Source: Schistocephalus solidus
Taxonomy: Eukaryota > Platyhelminthes > Cestoda > Diphyllobothriidea > Diphyllobothriidae
Reading direction: 5' to 3'
NCBI GenBank assembly: GCA_017591395.1
Contig: WEDG01002098.1
Coordinates: forward strand, 1 to 64,000
Length of the DNA: 64,000 nt
Shown piece by piece: positions 33,001-42,925 of the stretch; within the stretch, counting starts at the first letter, position 1, and each line of letters starts with the position of its first letter. A program made the position numbers and the translations under genes. The notes beneath the pieces are model-generated. The model saw only the letters and a list, made by a program, of their open reading frames with translations. It ran no database searches and was not told where the DNA came from.

Positions 33001-35092
33001 AGCAAATTATACTCAGTATTTCTCGTAAAATGGTTTCTTCCCCGATTATTGGAAAACTTCTATTATAATACCAGTTTTTTTAAAATCTGGTTCCCGCTCG
33101 GACATTCATAACTATCGCGGTGTTCATAAAAACGCCCTCTCTTGCTAAACTCTTGGAAAAAACTAATTGCAAAACAAATCACGGATTTTTTTGCATAAGC
33201 AATAAAATTATCAACTTATCCCAACACGGCTTCTTACCGGACCGTTCTTGTGAAACCTGCCACATGTATTTTTCTAAATCTACTAACCTCTCTTCGTTAT
33301 GATCATCTATCTGTAGTAGTTATCTATTTTTGATCTTAGTAAGGCATTCGATAAGGTGCCTCATAAACGACTTCTAGCTAAACTAGAAGCTATAGGATTC
33401 CGTAGTCCCCTTACTGACTTTATTAGATCATACCTAAATGATCGAAAACAAAAAGTTTTTAGTAGGGTCCTCGTACTCAAGTCCTACCCCGATTGTCAGT
33501 GGTGTCCTTCAAGGTACCGTATTAGGTCCTATGTTGTTCTTACTGTATATAAATGATATTTCATCGATAGTTAAACATTCTCAATCTTTTTATTTATGCT
33601 GATGATCTCAAATGCGTTTATTCTTTCTCTAACTCTACAACCGAACGGTGCCTAGAACAAATTCATTCAGACTTAGACGCTCTTTCGGCCTGGAGCTCCA
33701 CATGGCTAATGGAGTTCTCACCTACTAAGTGTCGCTACATGAGTTTTGGGCCTGTAAGGCTGCCGCAACCTCTTATCTTTGAAGGTTGCCATATGATTGA
33801 ATGTTCCTCCATCAAGGACTTAGGCTTAAGCTACACCAATAAATTAGATCTTTCGCCTCATGCCGATAGAATTACGGCCAAAGCTGCTCAGATTTGCGGC
33901 TTTATTTCTTATAATTTCTACCTTCCTGAAATTAAATTAAGACTTTATCGTATGTTTGTACTTCCCATTCTTGAATTTTTGCTGTCCTTTCTTCGGTTTG
34001 ATGAACGAATCTAGCCGTTCAAAAAAATTGAAAATGTTCAAAGAAATTTCACCAAAAAAACTCCTATATCCGACTCTTTTTAACTACTTCCTACTCAACA
34101 AGATGCCAGCTAACGAAGCTAAAATTTCTTTGGGTCAGGAGACTTGAAGCAGGCTTTTGTCTCCTTTTCCGTCTTAATAATAGTTCAACTCTCCCAAAGC
34201 TTTCTGTCATTACCCCCGTTAGTCTTCCTTATAACCTAAGAAATTCTGAACTAATTATACCTCCCCCTGCATCCTCCACGTGTAAACGCTCTCTCTTCTT
34301 TGCTTCTAGGTATAGTTTTCTTTGGAATAACTTGCCAATTGAAATAAGGTCGTTAACTAGTCTATCTGCATTCAAGCGAAGACTGCACATTTATCTTAAC
34401 ACTGATTCTATTAACCTTTTTATTTTTCCTCATCTTTTTCCCAGTAGCTTTCCCCATGACTCGGAGAAAGGACCATCGGGAATTTGAGTAACCCTCTTGA
34501 AACTATATTTACGCTACCTGGAGACGCCCATGAACTATAATGTCTCCTTATATCACCCGTCCTCCAAACGATGACGTCATTCGGACGTACAAATTCGGTG
34601 GTCCACAGTCTTAAATGCTGCGGTTTCTTTGGATACTAACCATCATCAGAATTCAATTCTGGATCCTATGATGCTGAGGACTTAAGTTCATTGACGCATT
34701 TTCGTGAGATTCTGTTTCATACGCCTAAGTGATCAAGAACGAATCACCTCGACGTTTCATTATCTCATTCTGAAATGCTACTGCAGTATTACCCTATTCT
34801 ACCACCTGACTATTTTTCCTAAGCGGTTTTTTTCTCCTACCTTCTATTCGAAAATGAAGGCCTATTGAACTCTGCCTCCATTTTCATGGTAGGAGTTTTT
34901 TTTCACTGCCTATTTTTTCTAGTTCACCATTAATTTTAAAACATTGCTAACTGTTGACATAGCAGGACAATTTATGAATTTGTACATTTTATCTGCACAC
35001 ATTGTCATAACTTTATTTCGTTACTAATGTTTGCTTAGACAGTACCTTCCCGGTGCTAACCAAATATAAATTCTAAATTCTAAATTCTAAAT
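30092..35092 (+). mobile_element. Family A CR1-like LINE (copy P2), near full length, frames broken
   Basis: The order is that of a complete element. The 5' UTR begins at about 30092. ORF1 (30339-31590 in pieces) has an N-terminal KHPLRVKLPLEQP segment, an RRM-like part and a Ser/Pro/Lys-rich linker (30856-31200). ORF2 begins near 31610 with endonuclease LNARSVVNKMAELRTVAF, PDVLCITESWAHSL, VIGCVYNPP, LPDIDW, DFIFTND and FTSDHAIIHCCF. RT follows from 32770 (NSFFANHFTNETSPTP, VGTDNIPNSL, KAFDKVPHKRL, YADD near 33600), then the thumb to 34015. The 3' UTR has an ENE-like fold (34820-34910) and an ATTCTAA tail. It is about 99% identical to P1 where they overlap, but most A/T homopolymers are one or two bases longer here, which shifts the frame repeatedly. 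Confidence 0.9.
34820..34912 (+). promoter_or_regulatory. ENE-like RNA fold, family A LINE P2 3' UTR
   Basis: The outer stem AAGCGGT (34821-34827) pairs with ACTGCC (34905-34910) through a G-U wobble where P1 has A-U. T7 (34827-34833) faces T8-C (34896-34904). The inner stem CTCCTACC (34834-34841) pairs with GGTAGGAG (34888-34895). Confidence 0.65.
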
Positions 35093-35206
35093 ATAACGGA
35101 TCCAACCGGCTAATAATGAGGCTATGTCGGTTGAAAACGTTGACATTAAAGATTTCCGCCTGTTGGAGAGAACGAGCACCACAGGTCTAAGCAGGTGATA
35201 AAGTGT

Positions 35207-35262
35207 TAAATAAATAAATAAATTGTATATTTAAGACACAGAGGGCCCCATCCTAGGAGCAA
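35207..35262 (-). mobile_element. Orphan 3' tail of a family A-type LINE
   Basis: The reverse complement reads GATGGGGCCCTCTGTGTC, TTAAATATACAATTTATTT and then ATTT repeats. This matches the extreme 3' ends at 47975-48015 and 50318-50365. It is a severely 5'-truncated insertion of about 50 nt. Confidence 0.75.
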
Positions 35263-35390
35263 GCGTATATCGAGACGATAGCGGGGCGATGCCGATTTTT
35301 CGTTATAGGTATATCGAGTCTACAGCGATTTTGTCCGGCGGATGTATATCGGGGCGATATCGAATTTTCGAGATACAAAAAATGGCGACA
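35262..35390. repeat. Degenerate tandem repeat of about 40 bp, GTATATCG(A/G)G core
   Basis: Three imperfect units begin with gtatatcgagacgatagc (about 35267), gtatatcgagtctacagcga (about 35309) and gtatatcggggcgatatcga (about 35344). Each continues into GATTTT or GAATTTTCG. The units are CpG-rich in an otherwise AT-rich area. No coding or known element was recognised. Confidence 0.5.
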
Positions 35391-36730
35391 GCTTGCAGTA
35401 CAGTATAACGGCTTATTTTTTATTTGGCTTGAAAACGTCCCCCACATTTAATCCATTCCTAGTAGCAGTTTTTTGCTCTCCATTTACGTTTTACCTCTCT
35501 TATTATTGCTTAATTCGAACGACCAAATTATAATTATCGGACCGGGCGACCGCCACACTCTTAAGCGACCCTCCTTCCACATGCAGTAAACGTGTAATGT
35601 GAAAGTTTGTTTAATATTAAGCGTAAATTGTAAAAAAATAAAAATAAATGCACAAATTCTGAATGAATTGATTCACAGGTCATAGAAGGTGTTGAGGCTA
35701 CCCATCGGCGATGCAGAAGAACCCGCGGGGTCATGGGAAGACGGTCCCATATGCTGTCTACAATTGAATAATTATTGTTAATTAGTCTTAGAGCTGTACG
35801 TACCCTTGGTTGCGTTGTACAGTTTTGTTTCTGTAAACGCTTTGTCAGTGTATCAAGCGATCGTTTCAGTTATTTTGTTACAGTTAACTCCAGATCAGCC
35901 AAGGTTGCCTTTCCATGGGCATTCCATGCCACAAACACCTCTGTTACATAGATCATAGATAAACATAATCAGGAATACCCATTAGTACCTCGCATATCTT
36001 CAATCCTAAGAGACCATGTTTGTTTTTCCTGCCTTTTAAGTAAATATGTAGACTTATGTCGTCCACAAATACGGCATAAAATACGCGCTTGACGAAGTCA
36101 TCAATTGGTCGTCCGCCAAAGCACATGAGGAAGGCGATCTAATGTTATTAATAAGGATAACATAGGATACCTACCAGTTGACCTCTGTAGAACGGTCCTC
36201 TAATTTTTCATTTAATGCTTTAAAATCCATTGCTGTCCGCACAGGCTTACCTACGAGATTTTCTGGCAGTGTGGCGGCCAGGGTGGCAGTGGAGGAGGAC
36301 TGTTGTTGAATGGTTGACTCAAGGTTCTTTATACTGCCGAGCACTCACCCCATGCTGTTCAAGAGTACTGCTTGGGTCTGTGATATCCTGGCAGTTCGCT
36401 AGCAGAGCAGAATGATCGCTTTCTCAATTTTTTCGAAGCGCTAATGCAATGTTGGCCCAAGTAAGTCTAATTGATTAGACGAAAGAGTTAACAAAACCAC
36501 ATACCTTCTGGACGCGCTTGCTCCCCTGACGGGGGTGTGTTGAAAAATGTCATCGCAATGTCATGGCATTGTCTACTGTCCTTAACTTTTGACCAATATT
36601 AGATTGCATAACTTACCGGAGGTGATAGGCAATGACCGGTCAGCTCCACTTCACTGACGTTTAGGATTTCTGTTCTGTTGAGAGTTAGCCATGTGGTAGT
36701 AGTCTAAAAACGCCAAGGAAAAAATGAGGA
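35391..36730. other. Stretch with no supported gene
   Basis: Open frames are short and lack recognisable motifs. No tRNA-like or LINE-tail sequence was seen. It may be genuine intergenic DNA between the LINE P2 and the second transposase-like remnant. Confidence 0.4.
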
Positions 36731-36754
36731 TGAAGATTAGATATGTGAGTATTC

Positions 36755-36778
36755 ATATATATATATATATATATATAT
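36755..36778. repeat. (AT)12 microsatellite
   Basis: Twenty-four bases of alternating A and T without interruption. Confidence 0.95.
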
Positions 36779-36789
36779 GGATACTTTCA

Positions 36790-38660
36790 TCCTACCACTA
36801 TGACCACTTCTTCCCTGCAGTGCTCGTAAACCACTCACAATAGGGACTGTGCATTTGTAGGGCCAACGAGCACTGTTCGCGAAGGCGAAGGGATAGTAAG
36901 TGGTTTTCCAAAAGCTTCTTGTTATTTCAATTAAGACATAATTAGTCTTCAGTTGAAAACAAACGTATTTAGTAAACGATTTAGGGAATAATGCGCATCT
37001 AAGAGTGCTGTCTATATCGGCCTTGTACACTTTTAAAAGGAAAGACCGCTGTGGGTAGTCAAAGTAATCGGGCATCGTCGTGAACTTGAAGAATACTATT
37101 CGTAGATATCCATTATCATCTGACAGTATATTTTTAACACCTACTATGTCATTGTCAATCCCAATACACCTATAGGCAGGGTAATTTCAACGCGACAGTT
37201 ATCTATGATTATACATTGGTATTGTCTAGTATATTCATAACCGACGGGTACTGGCCCTTCGTTGTGCTCATGAAGCAACTTTGTTGGTGGCAGCCTACAT
37301 GGGCCGAATGTAGCTATCTCGACATACATTACAAATTGTCTAATCTCAGTCGCCTTCCAGAACTGTAAGTCCAGTAAACGCCTTCCTCGCTGTGAAAAAT
37401 CAATCGGAAGTTAAATGTTCATAGACCTCACGCGATCACGCTTTCACTTCTGTTGCCATAAATACAGATGGCGTCAAACGACCGGTGGATTTAGAACGAC
37501 GACTTCTGACCCAACACTAAGTAACTTTTTCCCCACACCTAAATAAATTGGTTTAAGTGGGTCTAGAGGGAATTTCAATATCAATTCCAAATTAAAACTG
37601 AGCAATGGAGATTTGCCAACTCTGTGCTCGTCGTCAGAAGACTCCAAGAACTTTTTATATTTTCTTTTCCTCAGTCCTTCTTCAAGAAAGATGACTTTGC
37701 CCATATGAACGTCCACAACTGTGCAAAGTTCACACCCATGATAAGCATTCACGTTCTTTACTTGCTTAAAAAAAGGCTCTGGCGGGTGCATCTCATATCA
37801 AGGCTTCTACAGGAATGCCGATTGGTACGGCGATGTCTTTGTATTGAATTCCATCTTCCTGTAGAGGTCTGCTTTCCTTAACGACTGACATACAGAACGT
37901 GTGTATGTCAGAAGGCTTTCCATTACCACAGTATATACCTACCGGGAAAACATTACTATGGAAGCGGCGAACAACTCTGCCTAAAAGGCCTCAATTCAAT
38001 CTTCGATTTTCTATAAACTGGGAGACCATCGATTGCCAGGTAAACCGACACTTCCAACACATTGATGCTTCTTTTACTTAGCACTGGACGCAGTTATTAT
38101 TATTATTATTATTTTATTTATTGCCAGTTTACAGGCAAGGTCAAAAGGGATATATACAGTAAGGGGTCCAGCTGACAGTGAAAAAAAACTCCCTGATCGT
38201 TCTTTAAGTTGCCTTTCCAATCCAACATGCACATATACCCTACTACCCACAGGGGCTACCTCCAACTTATAGGAGGACCCCAGCAACGTTCTAGGGTCTG
38301 CCGGAAGTTCAGGCACGAGAGGCCTAAATATATCCATAAGGACTCGCAAATGAGCGTGCGCTATATTGAATCGCAAGGCCCACTCACGCAACTTATTAAC
38401 GTATACATTACCTACATCTGCATCGTCGGTGCCGTCGTGTTGATTTCAGCATCCCTAGGCTCCGCCGCGACTCCAAAAAGATAAGACAAAACACATATTA
38501 GTGGCACAAATGCCTGTGAATCTTTTTCTCTTTCTTCCGAGAAAATATTGCTATTATCAAGCAAACTACATGACAACTTATCTGCCCTCCACCTTTTACG
38601 GAATTCCTCGTCGATGGTTTTGCAAATAACTAACGTAGACGACAATATAATTTCCAATGA
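36790..38660 (-). pseudogene. Transposase_21-related protein remnant, copy 2
   Basis: On the minus strand an N-terminal frame reads LREWALRFNIAHAHLRVLMD, PELPADPRTLLGSS and YVHVGLERQLKE (38391-38208). This matches the family's 'L..WA..F.I.H..L..LL..L....P.LP.D.RTLL.T' opening. After an inserted LINE tail, KNVNAYHGCELC (about 37750), DEHRVGKSPLL and FPLDPLKPIYLGVGKKLL (37640-37540) match 'KGH.GYYGC..C', 'EHH.G.SPL' and 'FPLDYMHLV.LGV.KKLL'. A further degraded part runs to about 36800. The central 'DG.PLF..S' block seen in copy 1 is not readable here. Copies 1 and 2 cover complementary parts of the same family and share orientation. Confidence 0.7.
38082..38207 (-). mobile_element. Family D LINE, orphan 3' tail inserted in the transposase-like remnant
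   Basis: The reverse complement matches the last about 125 nt of the family D element (CAGGGAGTTTTTTTTCACTG, GTCAGCTGGACCCCTTACTG, TTTGACCTTGCCTGTAAACT) and ends in a TTA/TTTA microsatellite at 38090-38120. Only the 3' half of the ENE-like fold is present. The translated LKE/RSGSFFS junction marks the insertion point. Confidence 0.88.
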
Positions 38661-39184
38661 ATATTATTCCGGATGAAAGCATATTTGGAGGCAAAAAACA
38701 GAGAATGGTTAGTTGTGAGGCCAAAGGATTATCAAAGGATCATGGAGGAAGTAATAGTGGCATTAGGTCGATCTATTGGATTGAGAGCGTTAATTCGTGG
38801 GAGATTTGGGCTAGCGTTAACACGAAACAGGAAGCAGAGACCGGCTTAGAGTCTTCTAACGCACATAAATTTAATATTCGCTAACTCGCATCTATCCGTA
38901 TAAGAGATAATGGATTCAGGAAGAGAAAATGGTCGTCGAGTAAAAACTCTCTGAACATTTTAAATCTTACTGCAGTTGTTGTCATTCATCGGCTTAAAGA
39001 GGGGATAGCAGTATTCTAGGATAGGAAAAACAAACATACGGTTCCTGTTAAACTTTATTTCCAGAACAAGGAAAGAATATGACATGAAACCTCATATCTA
39101 TGCAGCCTTTGCAGAAACTCGATGTGAATGAGATGATAATGCTAGCTTATTCTTGTAACTTAGACCTAACTATGTTATAGTTGA
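38661..39184. other. Stretch with no supported gene
   Basis: One 75-codon plus-strand frame (38657-38884) has no recognised motif. No repeat landmark was seen before the LINE that starts at 39185. Confidence 0.4.
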
Positions 39185-41508
39185 CCGTTATAAAATGGTA
39201 CTATTTAGAAATGCTAGCGATCCAGGAAGCTCGGCGGGGCTTAAACACATGAAGCTACTCTTGGATTGAGAAAATTCCACCTGACAATGAGAGCTACAGC
39301 GTGAGAGCCTAAGAAGATCAGCGTTGATTTTATCAACGAAACTGTTGTCAGTGTAATATGAAATTGAATAAATGCACTTGAGATCGTCAGCGTAAACGAA
39401 ATTTTGTGAATTTGTGAGTAAAGATGAAATTTCATTTATGTACAGAATGAAGATAAGGGAACCTAAAACTTTGCCTTTAAAAAAGCCACTAAGGCGTGGA
39501 GTAGGTATTACCAACTAAGACCTTCTGGCTCCGGTTAGCCAAGTGGGAACCAATGAAAATCAGTGAATGGGGAGCTCAAGGGTGAAAGCCTAATTTCCTC
39601 AATAAAGTGACTTAAAGACAAGGAGAGGAGTCCGGATGCCGAAGGCTTCCAGTTTCACCAGAAGACATATGTGCGGTAACTTGTCAAAGGCTTAATCAGG
39701 TCAAAGTTGATCACAAGCACTGACTGCTGCTCATTGCGAAGGGACGTGATGAGGTTACAAAAAGCTAAGTGACACACTTCGCATGATCTCCCAGGTAGAA
39801 AACCATATTGAGAGTCACATAAGGGCTTATTTTTCATGGTAAAAGTCAAGAATTTAATCTAAAATAATTTTTAAGAGACGTTTTGTTAGAGTTGGGGTTT
39901 TGTGACGCCTCGATTATTATTAGTCCGAACGATATCCTAACTTGAAAACAAGAGGAATAATAGATGTCGTCCATGAGTCAGGATAGAATCCGTTTAACAG
40001 ATAAACTGAGAATATATGGCCAAGCAATCAGGGGAAGCTTGGCTCTCTCTCTTAATGACTGAGTTTGGACTACCGTCAGTTCCCAAAGAGTGCGAGTTTT
40101 TGCGATGAATTATTTGCTAAGTAATTAATTATAAGGAGAAATAAATGGAGCTGATAACATTCAATGAGGATGCCTGAAACGTCGGAGCCGGTTCAGATTC
40201 CATTGTAAGATGATTTGTGAAGAACGCCCTAAACAATTCTGCCTTGTTAGAGTCTTCGAGAATGAAATTCTGAGCTTCATTTAGCAATGTAGGAATTTCA
40301 TAACCTCCTTTAGAGGAGGATCGATGGTGGAACAATTAAGTAATAGATATTGCAGAGTTTGGATCACTGAGTGAGCAAGATTCCTTCTGTCTGTCACGGG
40401 CAAGACGAACCTTAGAGTCTTATTCAAAAATCTCTGCGATCCTTAGGTGTTCAGATAATGAACTAGTATATTGATCTTTAACTGATTCCTCAATTTCTTT
40501 AGTCTTGGCTAATGAAATTGAGGAACGGTGGATTGCGAGGCATAGGGCTTGACAATTTTGGTAAACACAAATTCTAGGATGTTATTTCAAACGACTGACA
40601 TAAATTCACAAAGACTTGCTGCGTCGCTCATGGAGTTGAGATGCTGCCAGTCCAATGAGTCCAAAAATTTAGCAATTAAGCTCATATCTGCGAGGACAAA
40701 AGCATGAAATATACGAAATCTGCTAGCCTTTTTTAATGAGACAATCGGAAGACAACAGTTAATTTATGAATGGTTACATTTGAAGAGGCCTTGCTTGAAA
40801 TCAACGAAGAGGGGAGCAATGTCGTTTGTGAAAACCTGGTCTAAAATATGCTTGTGTCTTGTTGAAGAACGGACTATCTGGGACCAATAAGAGAAATTAA
40901 TGGCATCAAGGAAAGTCTTAACTCTTGGTGGACAAAGGTTACAAATCCTGTCAATTTCAGGAAAATTTAAATTTCCAGCGATTATTTTAGTGTTAAAATT
41001 TGACTCCGAAACAAATTTTAACATTTCACAAAGTTTTGCATCATCATCGGATGATGAATAAGTAGGGTTTTAAATGCATCCTAGAATCGCCTTTTTCGGG
41101 GTGACAGGATAATGGATGCGAAGCAGTACTTAACAGAGAATTTTGTGGCATCTATATCAAAGGGGGAGTGCTTAAGTGAAGCTTTATTATGTGAAGACAA
41201 CCACCACCACGCTTAATAATGTGGTCTTGACGGTAGAAATCATACTGGTCTATGACAAGCAAAGAGTCGGAAATTAAGGGGTGGGTCCAAGATTCAGTTA
41301 CACATACAACTTCAGGCATTAACTCGAAATCAATGGCTCTCAGTTGTGCCATCTTGTTTATAACAGATCTAGCACTAAGTAATATGACATCTAGCGTAGT
41401 TTGAGTAACAAATCAAGGGCTATCGTTACTTATAAAAAAATGTAAAGGTGGGTTATTAAGTTGGAAGTTATTGTTGTTTGGAGGGTAACTGCCGACTGCG
41501 CCAGAACT
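39185..41508 (-). mobile_element. Family A LINE, minus strand, endonuclease through RT palm
   Basis: Read from 41508 down: LLSARSVINKMAQLRAIDF followed by MPEVVCVTESWTHPLISDS (41400-41270), FNTKIIAGNLNFPEID (about 41000), ILDQVFTND (about 40840). After linker sequence come KAELFRAFFTNHLTMES (about 40240), SQYGFLPGRSCEVCH (about 39810), KVLVGN (about 39520), VLGSLIFILYINEIS and FVYADDLKC (about 39380). It is truncated soon after, near 39190. Frame breaks are frequent. The family B-type tail at 39566-39615 is inserted just before KVLVGN. Its upstream end abuts the plus-strand copy at 41515. Confidence 0.85.
39566..39615 (+). mobile_element. Orphan family B-type LINE 3' tail within the minus-strand LINE
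   Basis: AATGGGGAGCTCAAGGG, TGAAAGCC, TAATTTCCTCAATAAAG and TGACTTAAAG match the 3' ends at 29935-29988 and 48137-48190. The hairpin keeps GGT-GAAA-GCC (G-U closing pair). Only about 50 nt were copied. Confidence 0.75.
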
Positions 41509-41514
41509 AAAAAA

Positions 41515-42460
41515 CATCTATCTATCTATGATGCAAAACTTTGTCAAATTTTTAAATTGGTTTTTGAGTCCCATTTTTACATAAAAATAATCGCGTGAGA
41601 TTTTAATTTTCCTGAAATTGACTGGATTGTAAACTTTTATCCACTCAGATTTCAGCATTTCCTAGATACCATTAATCTTTCCAAATATTTCCATCTTGTC
41701 ACCTCGTCAAGTTGTTCCAACATGTTCCAACTTGTCTAACCACATCCAGAAGGTCTTAGTAGGTAATAGCTATTCGAAGCCTCAGCCGATCACGAGTGGC
41801 GTTTTTCAAGGCACGGTTCTAGGTCCCATTCTCTTGATTGTGTACACAGACGAAATTTCAACTTTACTCACACATTCACAAAATTTTGTTTACACTGACG
41901 ATCTCAAGTGCATTTATTCAATTTCTTATGACACTACCAATAGTTGCGTTGATTAAATCAACACTGATCTACTTATGCTTTCACGTTGGAGCTCATGTTG
42001 GCAGATGGAATTTTCTCCATCCAAGAGAAGTTTCATGTGTTTTGGCCCCACCAAGCTTCCTGTACCCCTAGTATTTCAAAAAAGATGCACTTTTGGAACG
42101 ATCAACTATAAGAGACTTAGGTCAAAGTTTGACGAATAAACTAGCATTATCGCCTCATGCAGATCAAATTTCTGAAAGGCTGCACAGATATGTGGTTTTA
42201 TATCAAATAATTTATTCATTCCGGATATAAAGTTTAACCTATACCGCATGTTTGTTCTTCCTATCCTAGAATGCTACTGTCCCCTCGTTGGGCTGATGAA
42301 CGCATCTGACCGCAGTAAGATTGAAAAAGTTCAGAGGCTTTTTACTCGAAGACTATTTCTCTTCCTGGATCCAGTATCACCGAGCACGTCTTTTGAAATC
42401 GCTTTCGAATTTCCGCTCCTTTGTGTTTACGAAGTTTTAGTCTCTACCTTAGTGTAGAAG
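41515..42460 (+). mobile_element. Family A LINE, plus strand, internally deleted, head-to-head with 39185-41508
   Basis: It starts in the endonuclease (DAKLCQIFKLVFESHF, FNFPEIDW, about 41530-41640). At about 41700 it skips to the RT: HIQKVLVGNSYSKP, SGVFQGTVLGPILLIVYTDE and FVYTDDLKC (YTDD). It continues into the thumb (about 42090-42200) and YRMFVLPILECYCPLVGLMN (about 42245-42300). The endonuclease overlap with the minus-strand partner makes the pair an imperfect inverted repeat with its tip at about 41510. The element fades near 42460. Confidence 0.82.
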
Positions 42461-42861
42461 ACACGTTGATTTGGAAAAAAACTCGAGTGGATTGTCCAGT
42501 CTCTTAATTTTGAAGTTATTTGCTTGGACTTTACGAGTCTGTGGATATCCAAATATTCCTTCACTGAGGATTATTACACGTCCCGGACGTTATCAATACG
42601 AGAAATAAAAGCTTCAACTTTCACCTGCCTCCAGAATTCACGTCAGCGTTGTGCTGTAATCTGCTCTCAATCGGGGAAGGAGAAGTCTCAACAAAGGCTG
42701 AGTCATTGCATGCTTCTTGAAGTCTGACTGCTGAATATTATTGCATGCTAGCCCATTTATTTAAGAAGATTTATAAATTACGTGCATTCGCAAAGAATGG
42801 AAAGTGGTATGGAAAACATAGACGCTCAGGATTAATCTGCTTGGAGAAAGAAATCGGTGCC

Positions 42862-42925
42862 GCAGTCGGGGGTCAAACCCTCGCCGAAAAACATATGGCG
42901 ACGCACCTAACCGCTTAACCGGAAA
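42862..42925 (-). repeat. tRNA-related fragment (possible SINE head)
   Basis: The reverse complement has CGGTTAAGCGG (10 of 11 fit to an RNA polymerase III A-box) and, about 38 nt on, GGTTTGACCCC (B-box-like) in a weak T-arm. It lies just before the family B LINE ORF1. Pairing of the other arms is poor. Confidence 0.4.
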
